Source: Stutzerimonas frequens (GTDB taxonomy: Bacteria; Pseudomonadota; Gammaproteobacteria; Pseudomonadales; Pseudomonadaceae). Taken from it: a DNA stretch of 64,000 nt. The notes beneath the pieces were generated by a model. The model worked only from the letters and a program-made list of their open reading frames with translations, searched no databases and was not told where the DNA came from. The DNA lies in NCBI RefSeq assembly GCF_024448335.1, contig NZ_JAMOHM010000011.1, positions 62,001 through 126,000 of the forward strand, given 5' to 3'. Shown here one piece after another: positions 8,217 through 15,950 of the stretch. Positions within the stretch are counted from its first letter, which is position 1. Each line of letters begins with the position of its first letter. A program made the position numbers and the translations under genes.

Positions 8217-9085
8217 ATGCGATCGTCTCCGACAACCGCCTCGCCGTGCTCGATCACAGCCGGCTGCGCGCCAAGGCCGCGGCCAAGGGCGACGGGCGCG
8301 GCCATATCAGCGTGCGTGCGCTGTCCATCGAATTCGACCACGCCGGCGGCAAGCGCGCCGCGGTGCAACAGGCCAGCCTGGAGATTCGCCCCGGCGAGTT
8401 CGTCTGTCTGCTCGGCCCCTCGGGTTGCGGCAAGTCGACCCTGATGAACGCCATCGCCGGCTTCGTCAAACCCACCCGCGGCGAGCTGACCGTCGACGGT
8501 CAGCCCATCGCCGGACCCGGCCCGGACCGCGGCATGGTGTTCCAGCAGCACTCGCTGTTCCCCTGGAAAACGGTGCGCGAGAACGTCGCCTTCGGCCCGC
8601 TGATGGCCGGCGCCTCGCGGAACGAGGCCACCGGCGTGGCGCGCACCTTCCTTTCGCTGGTGGGGCTCGCCGCCTTCGAGGACGCCTACCCCGGCACCCT
8701 GTCCGGCGGCATGCAGCAGCGCGTCGGCATCGCCCGCGCGCTGGCCAACTACCCCAGCGTGCTGCTGATGGACGAGCCGTTCGGCGCACTGGACGCGCAG
8801 ACCCGGATCATGATGCAGGAGAACCTGCTGGAGATCTGGCGCGAGTTCAGGAACACCGTGGTGTTCGTCACCCACGACATCGACGAGGCGGTGTTCCTCT
8901 CCGACCGCATCGTGGTGATGAGCGCCAGCCCCGGGCGGATCATCGCCGACATCCGCGTAGAGCTGCCGCGACCGCGCGAGCAGAGCCTGCTCACCGACCC
9001 TGCCTTCATCGACTACAAGCGCCAGTGCCTGGACCTGATCCGCCAGGAAACCCTGCGCGCCTTTCAGCAGCAGAACGGAGGCTGA
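8213..9085 (+). CDS. ABC transporter ATP-binding protein (SsuB/TauB-like)
   Basis: The 290-residue ATPase shows Walker A GPSGCGKST, Q-loop VFQQHSLFPW, signature LSGGMQQR, Walker B VLLMDEPFGALD and switch histidine VTHDIDEA. The first 40 or so residues form a non-conserved leader. It energises uptake with the permease whose gene it overlaps. The order of binding protein, permease, ATPase and the family similarity place it with nitrate/sulfonate/taurine importers. Confidence 0.9.
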   Translation: MNAIVSDNRLAVLDHSRLRAKAAAKGDGRGHISVRALSIEFDHAGGKRAAVQQASLEIRPGEFVCLLGPSGCGKSTLMNAIAGFVKPTRGELTVDGQPIAGPGPDRGMVFQQHSLFPWKTVRENVAFGPLMAGASRNEATGVARTFLSLVGLAAFEDAYPGTLSGGMQQRVGIARALANYPSVLLMDEPFGALDAQTRIMMQENLLEIWREFRNTVVFVTHDIDEAVFLSDRIVVMSASPGRIIADIRVELPRPREQSLLTDPAFIDYKRQCLDLIRQETLRAFQQQNGG

Positions 9086-9088
9086 GCC

Positions 9089-9160
9089 ATGCATACCCTT
9101 CCCTTGCCTGCGCCCACGCTCGACATGACCTGTCATGACAGGCTGGAGCCACGCCCATGA
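9089..9160 (+). CDS. Small ORF, 23 aa, overlapping the GntR start
   Basis: An ATG at 9089 sits 6 bases after a GGAGGC ribosome site at the end of the ATPase gene. It encodes a 23-residue peptide containing one cysteine and ends in TGA overlapping the GntR ATG (ATGA). It may be a coupling leader peptide or mere spacer. The regulator's candidate operator lies inside it. No homology is recognised. Confidence 0.3.
   Translation: MHTLPLPAPTLDMTCHDRLEPRP
9129..9142. promoter_or_regulatory. Perfect palindrome, candidate GntR operator
   Basis: CCTGTCATGACAGG is a perfect 14-bp palindrome ending 14 bases before the GntR-family gene. Its short dyad with TGT...ACA ends fits the operator shape of HutC-type GntR repressors. 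Autoregulation, or control of the oxidoreductase genes downstream, is inferred from position. Confidence 0.5.
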
Positions 9161-9900
9161 GCCGCCTCGAACCGCTCGCCCCGGGTCAGTCGCCACTGCC
9201 GCTGTATGTGCAGATCCGCGACACCCTCAGACGCAAGATCCTCGAAGGCGACTATGCCGTGCATGAACGGCTGCCCTCGGAAAACGAGCTGATGACCGCC
9301 TTCGGCGTCAGCCGCATCACCATTCGCCAGGCGCTGCGCGACCTGCACAACGAAGGACTGGTGTTCAGCGCCCAGGGCAAGGGCACCTACGTCAGCAAGC
9401 CCAAGGCGGTGCAGAACGTGCAGCGCCTGCAGGGCTTCGGCGAGGCCATGGCCGCCCAGGGCTACGAGGCGACCGCGCGGCTGCTGTCGATTCAGGAGCG
9501 CAAACCACCCAAGCCGGCGGCTGCCGCGCTGAACCTCGCGCCCGGCGCGGATGTGGTCGAGGTCAAGCGCGTGCGCTTTCTCAACCGCGCCCCGGTGTGC
9601 CTGGAGCACAGCTACTTCCCCCTGGACATCGGCCAGCGCCTGTTCGGCCTGGACCTGTCCGGCGACATCTTCCCGCTGCTGGAGAACCGCTTCGGCATCG
9701 GCCTCGGCCATGCCGCCATCGGCCTCGACGCCACCCTGGCCGACGACGAACACCAGCCCTACCTCGGCCTCAAGGCCGGTGAACCCATCCTGCGCGTCGA
9801 GCGGCTGACCCATGACCGCAGCGGTCGGCCGATCGACTTCGAATACCTGTGCTACCGCGGCGACGCCTTCAAGTACCAGTTCCGGGTCGACCGGAAATAA
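9157..9900 (+). CDS. GntR-family transcriptional regulator (HutC subfamily, UTRA domain)
   Basis: The 247-residue protein starts with a dimer-entry segment PLPLYVQIRDTLRRKI. A winged helix-turn-helix follows around residues 37-75, with the GntR hallmark LPSENELMTAFGVSR and TIRQALRDL. The C-terminal part is a UTRA ligand-binding domain. It sits between the importer and the redox genes with only 12 bases to the flavoprotein, so it is probably the pathway-specific repressor, sensing the imported compound or a product. The ligand is not deducible. Confidence 0.88.
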   Translation: MSRLEPLAPGQSPLPLYVQIRDTLRRKILEGDYAVHERLPSENELMTAFGVSRITIRQALRDLHNEGLVFSAQGKGTYVSKPKAVQNVQRLQGFGEAMAAQGYEATARLLSIQERKPPKPAAAALNLAPGADVVEVKRVRFLNRAPVCLEHSYFPLDIGQRLFGLDLSGDIFPLLENRFGIGLGHAAIGLDATLADDEHQPYLGLKAGEPILRVERLTHDRSGRPIDFEYLCYRGDAFKYQFRVDRK

Positions 9901-9912
9901 GAGGAGACCACC

Positions 9913-11649
9913 ATGACCACGATTCACGACATTCCCGTCATCGAAACCGACGTGCTGGTGATCGGCGGTGGCACCGCCGGCCCGATGGCCGCCGTCACCG
10001 TCAAGGAGCAGGACCCGACGCTCAAGGTGCTGCTGCTGGAGAAGGCCAACGTCAAGCGCTCCGGGGCGATCTCCATGGGCATGGACGGACTGAACAACGC
10101 GGTCGTGCCCGGCCACGCCACGCCCGAGCAGTACGTCAAGGAAATCACCATCGCCAACGACGGCATCGTTCACCAGCCGGCGCTGATGGCCTACGCCACG
10201 CGCTCGTTCTCGATGATCGAGCAGCTCGACGCCTGGGGCGTGCATTTCCAGAAGGACGAGACCGGCGACTACGACATGAAGAAGGTCCACCACCTCGGCA
10301 CCTACGTGCTGCCGATGCCGGAGGGCCACAACGTCAAGAAGATCCTCTACCGCCGCCTGCGCCGGGTGCGCGTGGATATCGAGAACCGCTTCATCGCCAC
10401 CCGCCTGCTGAAGGACCCGGACGGCAACATCGCCGGCATGATCGGGGTGAACACCCGCACCGCCGAGCCGATCATCATCCGTGCCAAGGCGGTGATCATG
10501 GCCACCGGTGCCGCCGGGCGCATCGGCCTGCCGAACTCGGGTTATCTCTTCGGCACCTACGAGAACCCGGCCAACTGCGGTGACGGCCACGCCATGGCCT
10601 ACCACGCCGGTGCGGACCTGGCCAACCTCGAGTGTTTCCAGGTCAACCCGCTGCTCAAGGACTACAACGGCCCGGCCTGTGCCTACGTCACCGGCCCGCT
10701 CGGCGGCTTCACCGCCAACGCCTACGGCGAGCGCTTCATCGAGTGCGACTACTGGTCCGGGCAGATGATGCTGGAGTTCTTCAAGGAGCTCGAATCCGGC
10801 ACCGGCCCGGTGTTCCTCAAGCTCGACCACCTGGCCGAGGAAACGATTCAAGAGATCGAGACCGTCCTGCACACCAACGAGCGGCCTTCACGCGGGCGCT
10901 TTCACGAAGGGCGGCACATCGACTACCGCCAGCGCATGGTGGAAATGCACATTTCCGAGATCGGTTTCTGCTCGGGCCACTCGGCTTCGGGCGTGTGGAC
11001 CGACGAGACCGGCGCGACCACCGTACCCGGGCTGTTCTGCGCTGGCGACATGGCTTCGGTGCCACACAACTACATGCTCGGCGCCTTCGTTTACGGGCAG
11101 ATCTGCGGCGAGAGCGCAGCGGCCTTCGTCAAGGACCGCGCCGAACCCCAGCTGGACGAAGCCTTCATCGCTGCCGAACTCGCCCGCATCCAGGCGCCGC
11201 TGAAAGTCACCGACGGCATCCCACCGGAGCAGATGGAATACAAGGTCCGCCGCCTGGTGAACGACTACCTGCAGCCGCCGAAAGTGACCAAGAAGATGGA
11301 GATCGGCCTGGAGCGCATCCTCGCCGTGCGCGAGGACGTCCCACGGCTGGCCGCCGCCGATCCGCACGAACTGCTCCGCGCGCTGGAAGTGCAGTCGATC
11401 ATCGACTGTGCCGAGATGGCCGCCCGCGCCTCGCTGTACCGCACCGAGTCGCGCTGGGGGCTGTACCACTACCGCGTCGACCACCCCGAGCAGAACAGCG
11501 CCGAGTGGTTCTGCCACACCCGCCTGTTCAAGGACGCTAACGGCCAGATGGCCCACGGCAAGCGACCCATCGCCGACTACATCGTGCCGCTCGGCGAAGA
11601 GAAGGACGCCTACAACCGCCTGCGCGTGAAGAAGGCCGCCAATGCCTGA
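9913..11649 (+). CDS. AprA-like FAD-dependent oxidoreductase (fumarate reductase/APS reductase alpha family)
   Basis: The 578-residue flavoprotein has an N-terminal dinucleotide-binding motif VIGGGTAGPMAA (residues 16-27) and the FAD segment MATGAAGRIGLP. The substrate-domain loop and the C-terminal helical region follow the succinate dehydrogenase/fumarate reductase/AprA superfamily. The ISMGMDGLNNA segment and the GHSASGVW loop are closer in style to adenylylsulfate reductase alpha than to fumarate reductases. No signal peptide is present, so it acts in the cytoplasm. The AprB-like ferredoxin encoded next is its likely electron partner. A strong AAGAGGAG site supports the start. The substrate is unknown; a sulfur oxyanion or organosulfur compound is the working inference. 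Confidence 0.8.
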   Translation: MTTIHDIPVIETDVLVIGGGTAGPMAAVTVKEQDPTLKVLLLEKANVKRSGAISMGMDGLNNAVVPGHATPEQYVKEITIANDGIVHQPALMAYATRSFSMIEQLDAWGVHFQKDETGDYDMKKVHHLGTYVLPMPEGHNVKKILYRRLRRVRVDIENRFIATRLLKDPDGNIAGMIGVNTRTAEPIIIRAKAVIMATGAAGRIGLPNSGYLFGTYENPANCGDGHAMAYHAGADLANLECFQVNPLLKDYNGPACAYVTGPLGGFTANAYGERFIECDYWSGQMMLEFFKELESGTGPVFLKLDHLAEETIQEIETVLHTNERPSRGRFHEGRHIDYRQRMVEMHISEIGFCSGHSASGVWTDETGATTVPGLFCAGDMASVPHNYMLGAFVYGQICGESAAAFVKDRAEPQLDEAFIAAELARIQAPLKVTDGIPPEQMEYKVRRLVNDYLQPPKVTKKMEIGLERILAVREDVPRLAAADPHELLRALEVQSIIDCAEMAARASLYRTESRWGLYHYRVDHPEQNSAEWFCHTRLFKDANGQMAHGKRPIADYIVPLGEEKDAYNRLRVKKAANA

Positions 11650-11651
11650 CC

Positions 11652-11711
11652 GTGGGGGCGAACTCGTTCGCCCAACACCTGATGCCATGGGCGAATGAAT
11701 TCGCCCCTACA
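11652..11711. repeat. REP-like doublet
   Basis: Two facing copies of a short palindromic unit occur: GTGGGGGCGAACTCGTTCGC at 11652-11671 and, inverted, GCGAATGAATTCGCCCCTAC at 11691-11710. This is the Pseudomonas REP/BIME style. The pair lies between the flavoprotein and its ferredoxin gene and could stabilise upstream mRNA or tune relative expression. Confidence 0.75.
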
Positions 11712-11748
11712 GGCCGGCAGCGAGCCGACCGTACCGAGGAGATCAACC

Positions 11749-11982
11749 ATGCCCGTCGCCACCCACCGTTCCGCCGTCCCGGTCATCGTGGACGAAGAAA
11801 AATGCATCGCCGAAAAGGGTTGCCGTGTCTGCATCGACGTCTGCCCGCTGGACGTCCTGTGGATCAACCCGGACACCGGCAAGGCGCACATGAAGTACGA
11901 CGAATGCTGGTACTGCATGCCCTGCGAGGCGGACTGCCCGACCGATGCGGTGACAGTGAACATTCCCTACCTGCTGCGCTGA
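11749..11982 (+). CDS. AprB-like 2[4Fe-4S] ferredoxin
   Basis: The start at 11749 follows GAGGAG; an in-frame ATG at 11695 lies inside the REP element and is rejected. The 77-residue protein has two cysteine clusters. The first is C-x5-CRVCIDVCP; the spacing of its leading cysteine resembles the N-terminal domain of AprB. The second is CWYCMPCEADCP, whose CWxCxxC pattern is also AprB-like. The long C-terminal tail of true AprB, which wraps AprA, is missing. It probably transfers electrons to or from the flavoprotein encoded just upstream. Confidence 0.82.
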   Translation: MPVATHRSAVPVIVDEEKCIAEKGCRVCIDVCPLDVLWINPDTGKAHMKYDECWYCMPCEADCPTDAVTVNIPYLLR

Positions 11983-11992
11983 GGGCCGACCG

Positions 11993-12952
11993 ATGAAAAC
12001 CTACGACGACCCACTGCTGCAGGACATCGCCACCAACCTGGCCTCGAGCGACCCCGGCATCCGCCGCGTGGCCGTGCTCGAGCTGGTCGACAGCGGCGAA
12101 CCGGAAGCCGCCGAGCTGCTGATCCTGGCGCTGAACGACCCGGACCCGTCGGTGCGCCAGGAGGCGGCCAAGGTGGTCGACGAGTTCGACGCCGCCGACA
12201 TCGCCGACGCCCTGATTTCCGCCCTGCAGGACAGCGACGAGGTGGTGCGCAACGCCGCCGCCCACGCGCTGGCGGACCTCAAGGACCCGGCCGCCGCGCT
12301 GCCGCTGCTCGAAGCCTTGGCTGGCAGCGACGATCCCTTCGTCGTCGCCGGCATCCTCCGTGCGCTAAAACCGCTGCGCCATCCACAGGCGCAGGCGCCG
12401 GCTCTGGTGCGGATGCAGCACGCCGACCCGGGCGTGCGCCGCGAAGCGGTGGCGGTGATCGGCTGGCTCAAGCAGCCGGCCAATCTGCCGGCGCTGATCG
12501 AGCGGGCGCAGCACGACGACGATGCCGACGTCCGCCGCGCCGCCACCGGCGCGCTGGTCTATGCCGCGCCCGAACAGGTCGGCCCGGCGCTGATCGGCAT
12601 CCTGCGCGACGAACACTGGCAGGTGCGCGTCGAGGCCGCTGTGAGCATCGGCAAGCTCGACTACCAGGCCGCACTGCAGCCCCTGGTCGAGGCCACGCAC
12701 GACAGTTTCTGGCAGGTCCGGGAAAAGGCCGTCGATGCGCTCGGCAAGCTCGGTGCGGTGGGTGCGATCCCGGCGCTCGGCGTCTGCGCCCGCGACCCGA
12801 TGAGCAACCTGCGCAAGGCCGCCATCGGCGCGCTGGGCGCCATCGCACACAACGATGGCCGCCCCTTCGTCGAACTGGCCATGGACGACCCCGACCCGGA
12901 CGTCCGCAAGCTCGCCCGCTGGGCCATGTCGAAACTCGAGGCCGCGGCCTGA
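11993..12952 (+). CDS. HEAT-repeat protein
   Basis: The 319-residue protein consists almost entirely of helical repeats of about 31 residues, each with the pattern [14 protein letters not shown]...[17 protein letters not shown], giving roughly ten HEAT/EZ-type repeats. It has no signal peptide or catalytic motif. Proteins of this kind act as scaffolds or chaperones. Its place 10 bases after the ferredoxin gene suggests it assembles or docks the flavoprotein-ferredoxin complex, as EZ/HEAT proteins do for phycobilin lyases. That role is inference from position only. Confidence 0.82.
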   Translation: MKTYDDPLLQDIATNLASSDPGIRRVAVLELVDSGEPEAAELLILALNDPDPSVRQEAAKVVDEFDAADIADALISALQDSDEVVRNAAAHALADLKDPAAALPLLEALAGSDDPFVVAGILRALKPLRHPQAQAPALVRMQHADPGVRREAVAVIGWLKQPANLPALIERAQHDDDADVRRAATGALVYAAPEQVGPALIGILRDEHWQVRVEAAVSIGKLDYQAALQPLVEATHDSFWQVREKAVDALGKLGAVGAIPALGVCARDPMSNLRKAAIGALGAIAHNDGRPFVELAMDDPDPDVRKLARWAMSKLEAAA

Positions 12953-13032
12953 TTTTTATGCGCTTTTTGTTGCACAGAACTTGAAGCCGAAACGTCACGA
13001 GCGCAGCGGGGCGGGGGCGCCCAGCCAAGGCG

Positions 13033-13103
13033 AAGGTCGCGCGCGGGAGCGGAGTTTACAGGCCGTAAATGAGCATCCCGCGCGCCGCCTTCAACGCAGC
13101 ATC
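13033..13103. repeat. Structured intergenic repeat sharing a core with the 44362 element
   Basis: An imperfect hairpin is formed by AAGGTCGCGCGCGGGA and TCCCGCGCGCCGCCTT. It surrounds the motif GCGGAGTTTAC-N5-GTAAATGAGCATCC and is followed by AACGCAGCATCC. The same motif with a different 4-base loop occurs at about 44476-44503. It occupies most of the 181-base gap between the HEAT-repeat and FdxA genes. Confidence 0.6.
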
Positions 13104-13133
13104 CGCAAGCGCAGTGGTTTCGAGGAGAACGAA

Positions 13134-13457
13134 ATGACCTACGTCGTTACAGAGAACTGCATCCGCTGCAAATACACCGACTGCGTGGAAGTCTGCCCGG
13201 CCGACTGTTTTCACGAAGGCCCGAACTTTCTCGTCATCAACCCCGAGACCTGCATCGACTGCAGCCTCTGCGCGCCGGAATGCCCGGCCGATGCGATCTT
13301 CGCCGACAACGCCTTGCCCGAAGGCCAACAGCACTTTCTCGAACTCAACGCCGAGCTGGCCGAAGTCTGGCCGGTGATCACCCAGAGCGCCTCGCCGCTG
13401 GCCGAGGCCGAAACCTGGGTGGACCAGGGCGGCAAGCTGGCCTTTCTGGAGCGCTGA
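13134..13457 (+). CDS. fdxA: Ferredoxin FdxA (7Fe type)
   Basis: The start at 13134 follows CGAGGAGAACGAA. The 107-residue protein begins [21 protein letters not shown] and has a second [12 protein letters not shown] cluster. This is the classic bacterial 7Fe ferredoxin, in which one cluster is [3Fe-4S] and the other [4Fe-4S], followed by the conserved acidic C-terminal tail with W residues. It is well conserved against the usual length. In this operon it probably carries electrons between the ferredoxin-NADP reductase encoded at 15061 and the flavoprotein/AprB-like pair. Confidence 0.92.
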   Translation: MTYVVTENCIRCKYTDCVEVCPADCFHEGPNFLVINPETCIDCSLCAPECPADAIFADNALPEGQQHFLELNAELAEVWPVITQSASPLAEAETWVDQGGKLAFLER

Positions 13458-13460
13458 AGC

Positions 13461-13658
13461 ATGCCCCAACTTGTCATGACGAGTGGGTTGCGCCACGGCG
13501 TACTGGCCCTGGTCACGGTCAGTGCCGCCGCGCTCGGCAGCGCCCGTCCGGTGGACACGCCGGAACGTTTCGTGCGAAGCCCGGAAGCACCCACGCTGCT
13601 CGTCAGCGGTGGCCCGGCGCCCATGCCGCGCGGCTTCGTCATGCCGTTCATTCGCTAG
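13461..13658 (+). CDS. Small hypothetical protein with hydrophobic N-terminus
   Basis: The ATG lies 3 bases after the FdxA stop with GGAG upstream. The 65-residue product has a hydrophobic stretch (GVLALVTVSAAALGSA), like a signal peptide or single membrane segment, then a Pro-rich tail. No family is recognised. Its tight fit between two operon genes and its own ribosome site support translation. Confidence 0.5.
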   Translation: MPQLVMTSGLRHGVLALVTVSAAALGSARPVDTPERFVRSPEAPTLLVSGGPAPMPRGFVMPFIR

Positions 13659-13681
13659 AGGCCGCTGGCCCGGAGAGATTC

Positions 13682-14035
13682 ATGAACGCCTTCACCGCAT
13701 CGAATCACGACGCCAACCCCCACATCGCACAGCCCCAGCGGCTGATCGACCCACCTCTCGAGATCCGCCTGCGCAAGGTGCAGCGCGTGCTGGAACTGAC
13801 CTGGGCGGATGGCGCGCAGAGCCGCATCAGCTGCCTGACGCTGCGGCGGGCCTGCGCTTGCTCCAATTGCCAACGCCTCCAGCAGACCGGCGCACTGACG
13901 CTGATCGACGCCGAGGTCGGCGTGAACCGCCTGGAACTGTCCGGCATCAGCGGTCTGCAGCTGTATTTCAGCGACGGTCATTTCCGCGGCCTGTACCCCT
14001 GGGCCTACCTACGTGATCTAGGCGATCCGGCATGA
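13682..14035 (+). CDS. DUF971 / GBBH-like N-terminal domain protein
   Basis: The start at 13682 gives a 117-residue protein; the frame is open further upstream but lacks a ribosome site. It has the DUF971 pattern: an early LELTWADG strand, then LRRACACSNCQ with cysteines likely to bind zinc, and a C-terminal FSDGHFRGLYPWAYLRDL segment. The domain is the N-terminal module of gamma-butyrobetaine hydroxylase. It also occurs alone or near iron-sulfur proteins, where its role is unclear. It overlaps the exporter gene by four bases, so it belongs to this operon. Confidence 0.8.
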   Translation: MNAFTASNHDANPHIAQPQRLIDPPLEIRLRKVQRVLELTWADGAQSRISCLTLRRACACSNCQRLQQTGALTLIDAEVGVNRLELSGISGLQLYFSDGHFRGLYPWAYLRDLGDPA

Positions 14036-15030
14036 ATGCCCGGCTCGAGGCCCTCGCCCCACCCGTCGCGCTGTGCCGCAAGCACTACCCGGGCCTGGCC
14101 CTGTGTGCGGTGCTGGCACTGGCCGGCAGCTTTCTTGCCGATCACTACGGCGCGCCCGCGCTGCTGATGGTGTTGCTGCTAGGCCTGGGTTTCGCCAGCC
14201 AGGGCAGCGAGGCACGCATGCAGCCGGGCGTGGCGTTGTGCAGCCGGCAACTGCTGCGCATCGGTGTGGCGCTGCTCGGCGCGCGCATCGGCGTCGCACA
14301 GCTGGAAGCGGTCGGTGCACGACCCTTGTTGCTGGTGCTCGTCACGGTGCCGCTGGTGCTCGGCCTGGCGCTGCCGCTCGGCCGGCTGCTGCGACTGCCG
14401 ACCCTGCACAGCCTGGTGGCGGGCGCGGCGGTGGCGATCTGCGGCGTGTCGGCGGCGATTGCCGTGGCGGCGGTGATCCCGGCCGGACGCCTGGAAGAGC
14501 GCCGGCTGCTCGCCGTGGTGGTTGGGGTGACGGCCCTCGGCACGCTGTCGATGCTGCTCTACCCGCCGCTGACCGACCTGCTCGGGCTGGATGCGCTCGA
14601 CAGCGGCCTGCTGCTCGGCGCCAGCATTCATGACGTCGCGCAGGCGGCCGGTGCCGGGTACCTCGTCTCGGATACCGCCGGCGACGTCGCGACCCTGACC
14701 AAGCTGTTGCGGGTCGCCCTGCTCGCGCCGCTGGTGCTGGTGCTCGGCCTGCTGCTGCGTCGGCAGGAACCGGGCAGCCCGGATTTTCCGCTGTTTCTGC
14801 TCGGCTTTCTCGGCCTGTTCACGCTGAACAGCCTCGGCTGGCTACCGGCCTGGCTGCGCGAGGCGCTGGTCACCGGCTCGCAGGCCTGCCTGCTGCTGAC
14901 CATGGCCGCGCTCGGCATGCGCACCCGAGTCGGCGAACTGTTTGCCCAGGGCTGGCAGCCCTTCGCCCACCTGGCCCTGCTCAGCGTCGCGCTGTTACTG
15001 GCGACGAGCCTGCTGCTGACCCTGTTCTGA
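14032..15030 (+). CDS. YeiH/PSE-family putative sulfate exporter
   Basis: The 332-residue membrane protein has about ten hydrophobic segments and the YeiH (UPF0324) hallmarks GVALLGARI, AAVAICGVSAAIA and GASIHDVAQAAGAG. The family is annotated as putative sulfate exporters; members near taurine and sulfonate genes are proposed to expel sulfite or sulfate released by degradation. Here it is coupled (ATGA) to the DUF971 gene and lies downstream of an AprA-like oxidoreductase. This is the strongest single hint that the pathway handles sulfur. The substrate itself is inferred. Confidence 0.82.
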   Translation: MNARLEALAPPVALCRKHYPGLALCAVLALAGSFLADHYGAPALLMVLLLGLGFASQGSEARMQPGVALCSRQLLRIGVALLGARIGVAQLEAVGARPLLLVLVTVPLVLGLALPLGRLLRLPTLHSLVAGAAVAICGVSAAIAVAAVIPAGRLEERRLLAVVVGVTALGTLSMLLYPPLTDLLGLDALDSGLLLGASIHDVAQAAGAGYLVSDTAGDVATLTKLLRVALLAPLVLVLGLLLRRQEPGSPDFPLFLLGFLGLFTLNSLGWLPAWLREALVTGSQACLLLTMAALGMRTRVGELFAQGWQPFAHLALLSVALLLATSLLLTLF

Positions 15031-15060
15031 TCGACTCAAACCACGAGAGAGGAAGGCCCC

Positions 15061-15837
15061 ATGTCTGCACTCGGCACCGAAAGCGTTCTATCCGTGCATC
15101 ACTGGAACGACACCCTGTTCAGCTTTCGCACCACCCGCGACCCGGCGTTGCGCTTCGAGAACGGCCACTTCGTGATGATCGGCCTGGAAGTCGACAGCAA
15201 GCCGCTGATGCGCGCCTACAGCATCGTCAGCGCCAACCACGACGAGCACCTGGAATTCCTCAGCATCAAGGTGCCAGACGGCCCGCTGACCTCGCGCCTG
15301 CAACACCTGAAGGTCGGTGACTCGCTCATCGTCAGCCGCAAGCCGGTCGGCACCCTGGTGATGCATGACCTCAGGCCCGGCAAGCACCTCTACCTGCTCG
15401 GCACCGGCACGGGACTGGCGCCGTTCATGAGCATTGTTCGCGATCCGGAAGCCTACGAGCGTTTCGACAAGATCGTGCTCGTGCACGGGGTGCGCGAGGT
15501 CAGCGAGCTGGCCTACCACGACTACCTCACCCAGGAACTGCCGGCGCACGAATTCCTTGGCGAAGCGGTGCGGGCCAAGCTGCTCTATTACCCAACAGTG
15601 ACCCGCGAGGCGTTCCGCCACACCGGCCGCATCAATGCGCTGATCGAGACCGGCAAGCTCACCGACGATCTCGGCCTGCCGCGGCTGAACCCCGAGAGCG
15701 ATCGCGTGATGCTCTGTGGCAGCCCGGCGATGCTCGACACCCTCACCGGCCAGCTCGACGCCCTGGGCTTCCAGGCCTCGCCCAGTCAGGGCGTACCGGG
15801 TGATTACGTCATCGAGCGGGCGTTCGTTGAAAAGTAA
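15061..15837 (+). CDS. fpr: Ferredoxin-NADP(+) reductase
   Basis: The 258-residue flavoenzyme matches the bacterial Fpr length. The FAD-binding RAYSIVSA motif lies near residues 55-62, the GTGTGLAPF NADP-binding loop near 117-125, the VHGVRE strand follows and the chain ends VIERAFVEK. A GAGAGAGGAAGG site precedes the ATG. The enzyme exchanges electrons between NADPH and ferredoxin. It closes the operon-like run and could power the two ferredoxins and the flavoprotein upstream, although fpr is also a general oxidative-stress enzyme in Pseudomonas. Confidence 0.9.
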   Translation: MSALGTESVLSVHHWNDTLFSFRTTRDPALRFENGHFVMIGLEVDSKPLMRAYSIVSANHDEHLEFLSIKVPDGPLTSRLQHLKVGDSLIVSRKPVGTLVMHDLRPGKHLYLLGTGTGLAPFMSIVRDPEAYERFDKIVLVHGVREVSELAYHDYLTQELPAHEFLGEAVRAKLLYYPTVTREAFRHTGRINALIETGKLTDDLGLPRLNPESDRVMLCGSPAMLDTLTGQLDALGFQASPSQGVPGDYVIERAFVEK

Positions 15838-15848
15838 GCGCATCTGAA

Positions 15849-15899
15849 CAGGCGAGCCGGCTAGCGTCGCATCGAGGTGCTCACTAGCCGGCTCGCCTG
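15849..15899. terminator. 16-bp hairpin between convergent genes
   Basis: CAGGCGAGCCGGCTAG (15849-15864) is perfectly complementary to CTAGCCGGCTCGCCTG (15884-15899) with a 19-base loop. It lies just after fpr and faces the convergent gene at 15951. It is probably a bidirectional transcription-end or mRNA-stabilising structure; there is no U-run on either strand. Confidence 0.6.
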
Positions 15900-15950
15900 C
15901 CTGGACACCACGCCAGCCCTCGATCGCGATGCGCTTCGCACGCCGCCGTC

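Noticed and set aside
9133..10872. A 579-codon minus-strand open frame
   Set aside because: It is the antisense shadow of the GntR and flavoprotein genes; the peptide is Val/Gly/His/Asp-rich as expected from reversed high-GC codons.
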